Shown: one piece after another, positions 1-5,373 of the stretch | Layout of the letters: the number at the start of each line of letters is the position of its first letter | Numbering within the stretch: position 1 is the stretch's first letter | Origin: JAZSQT01 sp045538075 | Lineage (GTDB): Bacteria > Chrysiogenota > Deferribacteres > Deferribacterales > Mucispirillaceae | NCBI GenBank assembly: GCA_045538075.1 | Contig: JAZSQT010000048.1 | Coordinates: 1-5,373, forward strand | DNA: 5,373 bases | Reading direction: 5' to 3' | Program-made: the position numbers and the translations under genes | Notes under the pieces: generated by a model | What the model saw: only the letters and a program-made list of their open reading frames with translations | Told to the model about the DNA's origin: nothing | Database searches by the model: none

Positions 1-8
1 AGAGATAA

Positions 9-14
9 TATAAT
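9..14 (+). promoter_or_regulatory. Possible -10 box upstream of the NERD gene
   Basis: A perfect TATAAT lies 22 bp before the ATG at 37, a reasonable distance for a -10 element with a start point near position 21. The matching -35 would fall outside the window, so it cannot be checked, and in DNA this AT-rich a TATAAT arises easily by chance. No clear Shine-Dalgarno sequence lies between it and the ATG. Confidence 0.3.
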
Positions 15-36
15 TACTAAAAGTAAGTTTAATTTA

Positions 37-933
37 ATGTTTGAGTTTATCAATAATAAATTATTATATTTTGTTTTTATTTTAATAATTATCGCAATTA
101 CATATAAAATATTTTCTGCAATAAAACGAAAATATAATAATATTATTGATAACAAGATACGTATTCGTGCTAATAAAGAGATTAAAGTAGATAATGTTAT
201 AATTGAATCAAATTATTATAATTTTATTATACCAAAAACTGCATCAATTTTACACAAACCAATATATAAAGATAATAAAGAAGCTGGCGAACTATTTGAA
301 ATTGAAGTTAATAATCTTTTAGTAAAAAATATAGATACTTTTGCTCTTTATTGGAGTTCATATATCAATATATACCCTAATTATAAAGTTACTTATCATA
401 TTGAAGGAGATTTTTTTAATAATGATAAAAAATTTTTAATGTTACAAACAAGAAAAAGAATAGAAATTGACAATATTGTTGTAACGCCTTATGCCGTATA
501 TATTTTTGAGTTAAAATATTATAGTGATGATTATAAATATACAGAAGATGGTAAAAATTTAAGACGTAGTAAAGGCAACGATAATAGTGAGTCTATATCT
601 AATCCAATTTATCAACTTAATATGCAAGTAGAAATTTTTAAACAAATTCTTATTCATTATCAAATTGATTTACCAGTTATTGGAAGAGTAGTATTTAATA
701 AAAATATAATTAATAATATAAAATTTGATGAAGGAAATAATAGCAAAGATTTTTACATTACTAAATATAATTTAATAGACTTTATTATATCTAATAATAA
801 CTTATTAACAAACAAATATAAAGAAGCATTAAAATTAATTAAATCCTTATATTATTCAGGATTAGAACCAGTTGCTTACGATAGTAATTTCCCAAACTGG
901 TATAAAAATGATAAAGAGAATAAAAATGACTAA
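37..933 (+). CDS. Membrane-anchored NERD (nuclease-related) domain protein
   Basis: A 298-residue protein with an N-terminal membrane segment (about residues 8-28, followed by basic KRKY) and a cytoplasmic domain that matches the NERD pattern. A GELFE motif (84-88) opens the domain. The core EIDNIVV...YIFELKYY (143-162) supplies D145 and E158-x-K160, the layout of a PD-(D/E)xK nuclease site. NP..QL (189-194) and the RVVF strand (217-220) follow, as in other NERD proteins. NERD is named for its resemblance to nucleases. The presumed catalytic residues look intact here, so DNA cleavage is possible but inferred. The C-terminal 60 residues are Asn/Lys-rich with no recognised domain. The last codons overlap the next gene by 8 bp, so the two are probably translated together. 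The ATG at 37 is the first in frame and places the membrane segment at the N-terminus; its ribosome site is weak. Confidence 0.75.
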   Translation: MFEFINNKLLYFVFILIIIAITYKIFSAIKRKYNNIIDNKIRIRANKEIKVDNVIIESNYYNFIIPKTASILHKPIYKDNKEAGELFEIEVNNLLVKNIDTFALYWSSYINIYPNYKVTYHIEGDFFNNDKKFLMLQTRKRIEIDNIVVTPYAVYIFELKYYSDDYKYTEDGKNLRRSKGNDNSESISNPIYQLNMQVEIFKQILIHYQIDLPVIGRVVFNKNIINNIKFDEGNNSKDFYITKYNLIDFIISNNNLLTNKYKEALKLIKSLYYSGLEPVAYDSNFPNWYKNDKENKND

Positions 934-1192
934 CATATTAATAATATCAGCAATTATTTTACTTATAATTTTCATATCTATTATTATTTTGAAAGCTATT
1001 AATAAAATAAACAAAAAAGTTGAATACTTAAAAAAACTTTATGATTATTTGCCAAAACTAATAGGTGAATTTAATAGTAAAATTTTTAATGAACATATAA
1101 ATAAATTATCAGAGATGGAAATATATAATAGAAATAATGCAGAAATAAGAAACTTATTTACAATTGTAAGAACTAATAAACATAATTTTTAA
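926..1192 (+). CDS. Small single-pass membrane protein, probable coiled coil, unknown function
   Basis: An 88-residue protein I do not recognise. Residues 3-23 are a solid run of Ile/Leu/Phe, a single membrane segment near the N-terminus. The remainder is charged and probably helical (residues about 24-60 have spaced Ile/Leu between Lys/Glu, suggesting a coiled coil), ending in a basic tail. The ATG at 926 is chosen because it overlaps the stop of the NERD gene (ATGACTAA), has a purine-rich AAAGAGAA about 6 nt upstream and puts the membrane segment at the start. A longer form from TTG at 872 is open but adds 18 residues that merely shadow the end of the NERD gene. The overlap and shared membrane topology suggest it works with the NERD protein. 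That is inference from position only. Confidence 0.6.
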   Translation: MTNILIISAIILLIIFISIIILKAINKINKKVEYLKKLYDYLPKLIGEFNSKIFNEHINKLSEMEIYNRNNAEIRNLFTIVRTNKHNF

Positions 1193-1229
1193 TAAATTAT
1201 ATCTGAAATACTTAGTAATATTAAGAGAT

Positions 1230-1241
1230 AAAAAAGAAAAA
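1230..1241 (-). terminator. T-rich trailer after tRNA-Arg, possible terminator
   Basis: Read on the minus strand, the tRNA is followed at once by TTTTTTCTTTTT. No separate GC hairpin precedes it, so the tRNA acceptor and T-arm stems would be the only structure before the T run. A weak 5-bp hairpin at 1211-1225 lies further downstream but has no T run after it on either strand. The same stretch might also end transcription arriving from the small-protein gene, but on the plus strand it is A-rich, so I see no good plus-strand terminator. Confidence 0.3.
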
Positions 1242-1315
1242 CGCGCCCAAGAGGAGTCGAACCCCTAACCTTTTGATCCGTAGTCAAATGCTCTATCCAA
1301 TTGAGCTATGAGCGC
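1242..1315 (-). tRNA. tRNA-Arg(ACG)
   Basis: The minus strand folds into a full cloverleaf of 74 nt. The acceptor stem GCGCTCA pairs with TGGGCGC with one G-T wobble. The D arm contains AGCTCAATTGGATAGAGC. The anticodon stem TTTGA/TCAAA encloses the loop CTACGGA, giving anticodon ACG at 1279-1281. The T arm has the loop TTCGACT on a five-pair stem with one G-T wobble. The discriminator base is G. The CCA end is not encoded: T-rich sequence follows directly, so a CCA-adding enzyme is needed. An A in the first anticodon position is normally edited to inosine by TadA, letting it read CGU, CGC and CGA. Confidence 0.96.
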
Positions 1316-1327
1316 ATTTAATATCGG

Positions 1328-1349
1328 AAATATTTTATATAAAATATTT
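1328..1349. repeat. Perfect 22-bp AT-only palindrome over the tRNA promoter
   Basis: Positions 1328-1349 equal their own reverse complement with no mismatch and no spacer. The two halves are AAATATTTTAT and ATAAAATATTT. The palindrome covers the proposed -10 box of the tRNA promoter (1334-1339) and sits about 27 bp from the -35 of the rightward promoter. A zero-spacer dyad fits a protein-binding site better than an RNA terminator. In such AT-rich DNA a chance origin is not excluded. Confidence 0.5.
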
Positions 1350-1362
1350 TAAATTTTTGCAA
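1334..1362 (-). promoter_or_regulatory. Sigma-70-type promoter for tRNA-Arg
   Basis: On the minus strand, TTGCAA (1357-1362, four of six matches to TTGACA) is followed after exactly 17 bp by TATAAA (1334-1339, five of six matches to TATAAT). The start point would be near 1327, giving a leader of about a dozen bases before the tRNA 5' end at 1315, which is typical for a stand-alone tRNA gene. Confidence 0.5.
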
Positions 1363-1375
1363 GCATTTTTTTATA

Positions 1376-1404
1376 TTTTCAAAATTAAAGTTTTAATATA
1401 TAAT
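1376..1404 (+). promoter_or_regulatory. Sigma-70-type promoter for the acyltransferase/ACP/ABC operon
   Basis: TTTTCA (1376-1381, four of six matches to TTGACA), a 17-bp spacer, then a perfect TATAAT at 1399-1404. Transcription would begin near 1411, leaving a leader of about 34 nt before the ATG at 1445. No equally good promoter is obvious between later genes, whose spacing is very tight, so this is probably the operon's main promoter. It points away from the tRNA promoter with about 13 bp between their -35 boxes. Confidence 0.5.
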
Positions 1405-1444
1405 TGCCGATGAGTTTTTGAGATATATAGGAATTAATAATATA

Positions 1445-2280
1445 ATGAATTTAAAAGAACATATTATAAATAATTTAACTAAAATAGGCGTTAAAAGTGG
1501 TGATGTTTTATACGTAGCTTCTGATTGCACTAATCTTATTCGCCAGTATAAACAACAATGTTATAATAATACCCCTACCCCCCCCCATCAAATAATATTG
1601 ATTATAAATCACTATCTTTAAACATTCTCCTACAAGCACTAATTGAAACCGTTGGACAAGGCGGAACTCTTTTAATTCCTACCTTTAATTTCGACTTTTG
1701 TAAAAACAAACCATTTATTTACAAAGAAACTAAAAGTTCTGTTGGTATATTAGGTGATGAAGCATTAAAACGAGATGATTTTAAAAGAACAAAGCACCCT
1801 ATATACTCTTTTGCAGTTTACGGAAAAGATAAAGATTTTCTCACTTCTTTAAGAAACTTAAGTGCTTGGGGTGGTGATTCGCCCTTTGCTTTTATGTTGC
1901 ACCAATATGATAGAGCTAAATTTTTAAGTATTGATATATTTAATAAAGGGCAAGGTATTTCTTTTCTCCATTTTGTTGAAGAAGCAATATTATACGAAGA
2001 TAGATACCATAAAAAGTTTGTTAGTGATTACATAGATGAAAATAATAATACAGAAAGAAAAACTTATTCTATGTTTGTTAGAGATTTAAATAAAAATTTT
2101 ATGACTTTATGTACCGAAGATTTCCTTAGTCAAAAAGGTATATTAAAAAAAGAAAAAGATATATTTACTTTTAAATTAGTAAATATTTTAGATGCTTACA
2201 ACGCTTTTTATGATGATTTAGTTTTAAATAGTGGCAAGGAATTAATAAAAGAATTACCTAAAGATAGAATCATAAATTAA
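1445..2280 (+). CDS. AAC(3)/antibiotic-NAT family N-acyltransferase, frameshifted at a C9 tract (OFF state)
   Basis: Proteins of this family transfer an acetyl or other acyl group to an amine, classically the 3-amino group of aminoglycosides. As read, translation from ATG 1445 (AGGA at 1429-1432) enters a run of nine C at 1578-1586, leaves frame and stops at 1619-1621 after 58 residues. The other half is open in the -1 frame from the tract to the stop at 2278-2280. With one more C (or two fewer) the halves join into 278 residues, a normal family length. In that joined numbering I see LYVASD (22-27), GGTLLIPTF (73-81), SSVGILGDEALKR (98-110), the HP motif (H118), GGDSPF (143-148) and the FLHFVEE motif (H176, E179, E180), in family order. 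No other damage is visible. The gene is followed 18 bp later by an acyl carrier protein, so acyl-ACP may be the donor and an amino sugar or similar amine the acceptor, rather than a drug. The TTG at 1418 is a weaker alternative start. A sequencing error in the tract, or -1 slippage that makes some full-length protein, cannot be excluded. Confidence 0.85.
1578..1586 (+). repeat. C9 homopolymer tract, probable phase-variation switch
   Basis: Nine consecutive C, preceded by ACCCCTA, in DNA where runs of C or G longer than four are otherwise absent from this window. It lies exactly where the acyltransferase reading frame shifts. Counting codons, C10 or C7 gives the full protein with a run of Pro in a linker between LIRQYKQ and the helix before VGQGGTLLIPTF, a place likely to tolerate length change. 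C8 and C9 give early stops or wrong frame. Tracts like this change length by slipped-strand mispairing during replication. Confidence 0.8.
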
Positions 2281-2287
2281 TATTTTT

Positions 2288-2293
2288 AAGGAG
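2288..2293 (+). promoter_or_regulatory. Strong ribosome binding site of the ACP gene
   Basis: AAGGAG, five bases before the ATG at 2299, is the best Shine-Dalgarno sequence in the window. It lets the carrier protein be translated independently even when the gene before it is out of frame, provided the transcript reaches this point. Confidence 0.7.
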
Positions 2294-2298
2294 AAGAT

Positions 2299-2526
2299 AT
2301 GAAACTAACTAAAATATTTCAAAATATTCGTTCTGATGCTGACATTTCTAAAAGCAAAGATATTTTAAATGATTTTATGATAGATAGTTTTGATTTAGTA
2401 ATGTTAGTTGAAGAAATTGAAAACACTTTCAATATTAAATTTGATATTACAGATATTAAACGAGACAATTTTAAGACGAAAGAATTAATTGAAAATTTAA
2501 TAAAAAGTAAAGGTGGCGTATTGTGA
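2299..2526 (+). CDS. Acyl carrier protein (phosphopantetheine carrier)
   Basis: A 75-residue acidic-to-neutral helical protein of ordinary carrier-protein length. The motif IDSFDLVMLV (28-37) contains the expected attachment serine, S30, preceded by Asp, where a 4'-phosphopantetheine arm would be fixed by a holo-ACP synthase. EEIENTFNIKFD (38-49) matches the second-helix and following-loop region of ACPs. The DSF in place of the fatty-acid-synthesis DSL, and its place in a small operon beside an acyltransferase and an adenylating enzyme, argue for a specialised carrier rather than the housekeeping AcpP. It may also be likened to DltC or to the carrier proteins of sugar-modification clusters. 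Its stop TGA overlaps the GTG start of the next gene by 4 bp. Confidence 0.88.
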   Translation: MKLTKIFQNIRSDADISKSKDILNDFMIDSFDLVMLVEEIENTFNIKFDITDIKRDNFKTKELIENLIKSKGGVL

Positions 2527-3545
2527 AAAAGATATTTGTTATAAGTCTAATTATTATAATTGTCGCCATTATTGTTATTAAATTTACTAGTAAAAAAGAT
2601 AATAATATAGCTGTAAAAGAAGAAAAAAATATTACTATACGCATAGCTAAACAATACGGTATGCAGTATTCTCCCGTATATGTTGCAGAAAAATTAGATT
2701 TATTTAAGAAACATATACCTAATGCAAATATAGAATGGTATTCTTTTGCAGGTGGTGCAGCTATGAATGAAGCATTAATTGGTGGTCATTTAGATATTGG
2801 CTTTATGGGATTGCCACCTGCGATTATTGCTATAGATAAAGGTGCTCCATTAAAAATTGCAATGGGAATAAGTGTTCCACCATCAAATTTAATGGTTAAA
2901 AATGATAAAATAAAGTCTATTAAAGATTTTAAAGATACAGACAAAATTGCTGTTCCAGGAATTGGTTCTATTCAGCATATTACTCTATCAATAGCTGCAA
3001 AAAAAATATTAAATAATCCGAATTTTTTTGACAATAAACTTGTAGCAATGGCTAATCCAGATGCTTATACTGCTTTGGTTAGTAATACAGAAATTACTGC
3101 CCATATGGCCAGTATGCCCTACATTGAAAAAGAAGCAAATGCTGGATTTAAAAATATATTATCCATTAAAGACGCTTTAGGAGATGCAAGTATAATTTGT
3201 GTTGCTTCAGAAAAATTTTATAGTAATTCTACTGCTTACGCAGGAGTTATATCAGCAATTCAAGAAGCAATTTCTATTATAAACAATAAAGATGCAAAAG
3301 TATTAGATATTGTGTCAGAAATAGAAAAAATAGACAGAAATAATGTTGAAAGTTCTTTATTTTGGGAAGGGTCTAAATATACAACAAGTATATATGGATT
3401 ATTAGAATTAAAAAATTATATGTATGAAACTGGATATATAAAAAATAACTTAAATCTTAATAATTTATTGTATGAAAATGCTTTAACATTAATAGAAAAA
3501 AGAAGTGAAAAGTTATCTCCTACTGAAGTTATACATGGTAAATAA
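2523..3545 (+). CDS. ABC importer substrate-binding protein, NMT1/SsuA/THI5-like
   Basis: A 340-residue extracytoplasmic binding protein of the NitT/TauT class, whose members bind nitrate, sulfonates, taurine, thiamine precursors or related small molecules. Residues 4-20 are a long hydrophobic stretch after MKK. There is no lipobox cysteine and no clear cleavage site, so it may be an uncleaved anchor or a secreted periplasmic protein. The family pattern follows: IAKQYGMQYSPVYVAEKLDLFKKH (41-64), a Gly/Ala-rich loop FAGGAAMNEALIGGHLDIGFMG (75-96), then SIKDFKDTDKIAVPGIGSIQH (132-152). The GTG start at 2523 overlaps the ACP stop (GTGA) and has AGGTGG six bases upstream, which decides the start. 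The ligand cannot be told from sequence. I would not assign ssuA or tauA. Confidence 0.85.
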   Translation: MKKIFVISLIIIIVAIIVIKFTSKKDNNIAVKEEKNITIRIAKQYGMQYSPVYVAEKLDLFKKHIPNANIEWYSFAGGAAMNEALIGGHLDIGFMGLPPAIIAIDKGAPLKIAMGISVPPSNLMVKNDKIKSIKDFKDTDKIAVPGIGSIQHITLSIAAKKILNNPNFFDNKLVAMANPDAYTALVSNTEITAHMASMPYIEKEANAGFKNILSIKDALGDASIICVASEKFYSNSTAYAGVISAIQEAISIINNKDAKVLDIVSEIEKIDRNNVESSLFWEGSKYTTSIYGLLELKNYMYETGYIKNNLNLNNLLYENALTLIEKRSEKLSPTEVIHGK

Positions 3546-3547
3546 TA

Positions 3548-4330
3548 ATGAAATATATACTTAATTATAAAATCACTAAAAGAATTTTATATATGTGTAT
3601 ATTTTTATGTTTATGGCAATTTATATACCTTTTAAATATTGTTCCAGAAATTTTATTCCCATCTCCTATTACAGTATTTAAAACACTCATAAAAGAAATT
3701 ATAGATGGTAGTTTAATAATTAAAACTGGTTATACTCTTTATTTGATATTTTTAGGGTTATTGCTCTCTTTTGCTATAGCAATAATCTTTATTGTTTTAT
3801 CAGTTACCAATAATACAATGAAAGATTTTACAAAGTTTTTAATATCAATTTTTGATCCTTTACCGTCTATTGCACTACTTCCTATTGCTATTTTGTGGTT
3901 TGGTGTAGGAAAAGCATCTATTATTTTTGTTATGGTTCATTCTATATTATGGCCTACAATTTTAAGTATCACAGCCGGTTTTGATACTATACCTAAGATA
4001 TATAAAGAAGTTGGAAATAATATAGGTTTATCAAAGTTACAATTAATAAAAGATGTATATATACCTGCTGCTTTACCAAATATATTAATGGGTATTAAAA
4101 ATGGCTGGGCAAGAGCATGGAGAGCATTAATTGCTGCAGAAATGATTTTTAGTGCAGCTGGTTCTACAGGTGGTTTAGGTTGGGATATATATTTAAAAAG
4201 AAGCTATTTTGATATGCCAGGAATGTTTGCTACTTTAATTATATTAATGTTTATAGGGATTTTGATAGAAGATACTTTTTTTAGCATAACAGAAAAAAAT
4301 ACCGTAAAAAAATGGGGTATGGTATCTTGA
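3548..4330 (+). CDS. ABC importer permease, NitT/TauT (SsuC/TauC) type
   Basis: A 260-residue inner-membrane protein with about six membrane segments (roughly 13-30, 62-85, 97-118, 122-142, 188-206 and 223-241). The cytoplasmic EAA loop that docks to the ATPase is clear: EVGNNIG (154-160) through YIPAALP (171-177), with E154, G160 and P173 in the usual spacing. LFPSP (36-40) and DPLPSIALLPIAILWFGVG (103-121) are hallmarks of this permease class. It probably acts as a homodimer with the ATPase and the binding protein encoded on either side. It starts 2 bp after the binding-protein stop, with no good ribosome site of its own, so it is likely translated by coupling. The final codons overlap the ATPase gene. 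Confidence 0.9.
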   Translation: MKYILNYKITKRILYMCIFLCLWQFIYLLNIVPEILFPSPITVFKTLIKEIIDGSLIIKTGYTLYLIFLGLLLSFAIAIIFIVLSVTNNTMKDFTKFLISIFDPLPSIALLPIAILWFGVGKASIIFVMVHSILWPTILSITAGFDTIPKIYKEVGNNIGLSKLQLIKDVYIPAALPNILMGIKNGWARAWRALIAAEMIFSAAGSTGGLGWDIYLKRSYFDMPGMFATLIILMFIGILIEDTFFSITEKNTVKKWGMVS

Positions 4331-5091
4331 GTAATTTAATTGAGATTAAAAATATTTCTAAATCATTTATAAATAATAATCAAAAGATTAATGTATTATC
4401 TAATATTAATTTATCCATAAAAAAAGGTGAATTTTTAGTAATTTTAGGAGTTTCTGGTGCTGGTAAAAGCACACTGTTACGTTGTATAGGAGGCTTTGAG
4501 CAACCTACTTCTGGAGAAATTTTAATAAATGGAGTAAATATTAAGAAACCAAGTCCAATAGCTACTATGGTATTTCAATCTTTTGATCAACTTTTTCCAT
4601 GGAAAACAGTATTTGAAAATATTATTTATCCATTAAAAATTAATTCACAACATATTCCAGATAAAGAAAAAATTGAAATAGTCAATAATTATATAGATTT
4701 AGTTAGACTTACTAATTTTAAGAATTACTATCCACATCAATTATCTGGAGGTATGAAACAACGAGTTGCAATAGCAAGAGCATTGGCTCAAAATCCATCA
4801 GTTATATTAATGGACGAACCCTTTGCAAGCCTTGATGCCGATACGAGAAGTTCTTTAGGAAAAGAACTTGTTGATATTTGGCATAAAGCAAATAATGAAA
4901 TAACTGTTTTATTTGTTACCCATAGTATTATTGAAGCAATATCTCTTGCTACTAAATTTTTTATATTAAAAGAAGATGGCTATTTATTGTTTGATAATCC
5001 AGTAAAGTCTGAAATGGGAAAAGTAAAAAGTCCAGAAAATGATGGTTTTGATGAGTGTTGGAAAAAAATAAAAAATATAATTAGGCATTAA
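4312..5091 (+). CDS. ABC importer ATPase, NitT/TauT (SsuB/TauB) type
   Basis: A 259-residue ATPase that powers the importer. All nucleotide-binding motifs are present and look active: Walker A GVSGAGKST (46-54), Q-loop Q89 in MVFQSFDQLFPW, signature LSGGMKQ (144-150), Walker B VILMDEP with D168 and E169, D-loop SLDA (173-176) and switch H204 in FVTHS. The FPW after the Q-loop is usual for the nitrate/sulfonate/taurine group. The start is uncertain. ATG 4312 overlaps the permease by 19 bp and has no ribosome site. TTG 4327 overlaps the permease stop by 4 bp (TTGA), has GGGG nine bases upstream and gives the more typical N-terminus MSNLIEIKNISKSF (254 residues). I think the TTG may be the true start. 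Confidence 0.92.
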   Translation: MGYGILSNLIEIKNISKSFINNNQKINVLSNINLSIKKGEFLVILGVSGAGKSTLLRCIGGFEQPTSGEILINGVNIKKPSPIATMVFQSFDQLFPWKTVFENIIYPLKINSQHIPDKEKIEIVNNYIDLVRLTNFKNYYPHQLSGGMKQRVAIARALAQNPSVILMDEPFASLDADTRSSLGKELVDIWHKANNEITVLFVTHSIIEAISLATKFFILKEDGYLLFDNPVKSEMGKVKSPENDGFDECWKKIKNIIRH

Positions 5092-5092
5092 A

Positions 5093-5373
5093 ATGACTAT
5101 AATTGAAAAAATAATAAACCATTCAAAAAATATTGGCGATAAATATGCAATAATCTCTGATTTTCATAAAATAACTTATAATGAATTAATTTCATCAATT
5201 CATTATATGGCAAATAAATTATACGAAAAAGGATTAAAAAAAGAAGATACTGTTATTATTGAAAATACTCAAAATGTTGCATATATAATAACAATATTAG
5301 CAATACATTTATCTGGTGGCACTATTTGTCCGATAGATAAAACTACACCAATAAATGAAATTGAAAAAATAAA
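5093..5373 (+). CDS. ANL-family adenylating enzyme (AMP-dependent synthetase/ligase), N-terminal part
   Basis: The first 93 residues of a protein that continues past the window edge. The layout matches the start of ANL enzymes (acyl-CoA ligases, NRPS adenylation domains, DltA-type ligases): YAIISDFHKITYNELISSIHYMANKLYEKGLKKEDTV (18-54), then a segment ending LAIHLSGGTICPIDKTTP (70-87), equivalent to the common GGxYvPlDpxxP. Such enzymes activate a carboxylic acid with ATP and load it on CoA or a carrier protein. With an ACP in the same operon, loading that ACP is the natural guess. The ATP-binding and catalytic motifs and the substrate pocket lie outside the window, so the acid cannot be predicted. 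The ATG lies 1 bp after the ATPase stop, with AGG about seven bases upstream. Confidence 0.8.
   Translation, partial: MTIIEKIINHSKNIGDKYAIISDFHKITYNELISSIHYMANKLYEKGLKKEDTVIIENTQNVAYIITILAIHLSGGTICPIDKTTPINEIEKI

Noticed and set aside
872..925. Longer N-terminus for the small membrane protein from TTG 872
   Set aside because: These codons lie wholly within the NERD gene in another frame; ATG 926 has a ribosome site and the typical stop-start overlap.
1211..1225. Hairpin terminator between the small gene and the tRNA
   Set aside because: Only five weak pairs and no T run directly after it on either strand.
1242..1315. Attachment site of an integrated element at the tRNA
   Set aside because: No direct repeat of the tRNA 3' end and no integrase gene are visible in the window.
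1328..1349. Rho-independent terminator
   Set aside because: The dyad has no GC pairs, no loop and no following T run in a useful place; it fits a protein-binding site or chance better.
1418..1621. A separate 67-residue gene starting at TTG 1418
   Set aside because: It is the N-terminal part of the frameshifted acyltransferase; its last dozen residues are read out of frame after the C tract, and ATG 1445 is the better start.
1894..2280. A separate 128-residue gene starting at ATG 1894
   Set aside because: The frame is open upstream back to the C tract and holds conserved family motifs there (GGTLLIPTF, HP, GGDSPF), and no ribosome site precedes 1894.
1445..2280. Aminoglycoside resistance gene
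   Set aside because: The family name suggests it, but the operon with an ACP, ANL enzyme and importer, and the switchable tract, point to biosynthetic or glycan modification; no sign of a resistance cassette or mobile element.
1..5373. CRISPR array or insertion sequence
   Set aside because: No spaced direct repeats, transposase reading frame or terminal inverted repeats were found.

Overview
The window comes from a very AT-rich bacterium that uses the standard genetic code: TGA is a stop (2524-2526 and 4328-4330) and Trp is TGG. Purine-rich ribosome sites, an A-ending tRNA-Arg(ACG) with no encoded CCA, and a homopolymeric C tract inside a gene would fit a low-GC host such as Brachyspira or a Campylobacterota member. 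I cannot fix the taxon from this sequence alone.

Left part (1-1192): a two-gene unit. A membrane-anchored NERD-domain (nuclease-related) protein overlaps by 8 bp a small protein with one membrane segment and a probable coiled coil. Next, on the minus strand, is a tRNA-Arg(ACG) gene (1242-1315). The space from 1316 to 1444 holds two back-to-back promoter-like sites, one for the tRNA and one firing right. It also holds a perfect 22-bp AT palindrome over the tRNA -10 site.

Right part (1445 to the end): a tight plus-strand operon. Its genes are an AAC(3)/antibiotic-NAT-type N-acyltransferase, an acyl carrier protein, a NitT/TauT-type ABC importer (binding protein, permease, ATPase) and the start of an ANL (AMP-forming) adenylating enzyme that runs off the window. 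Gaps are 18, -4, 2, -19 (or -4) and 1 bp, so the six genes are almost certainly co-transcribed.

The first gene is broken at a run of nine C (1578-1586). Everything on both sides matches one 278-residue family member, and ten (or seven) C would restore the frame. This looks like a phase-variable gene read in the OFF state. The early stop leaves about 650 nt untranslated before the ACP, so polarity could spread the switch to the whole operon.

My inference is that the importer brings in a small acid, the ANL enzyme activates it and loads it on the ACP, and the AAC(3)-like enzyme moves it to an amine, perhaps an amino sugar of a surface glycan. The combination of a phase-variable acyltransferase with a dedicated importer is the most notable thing in the window.
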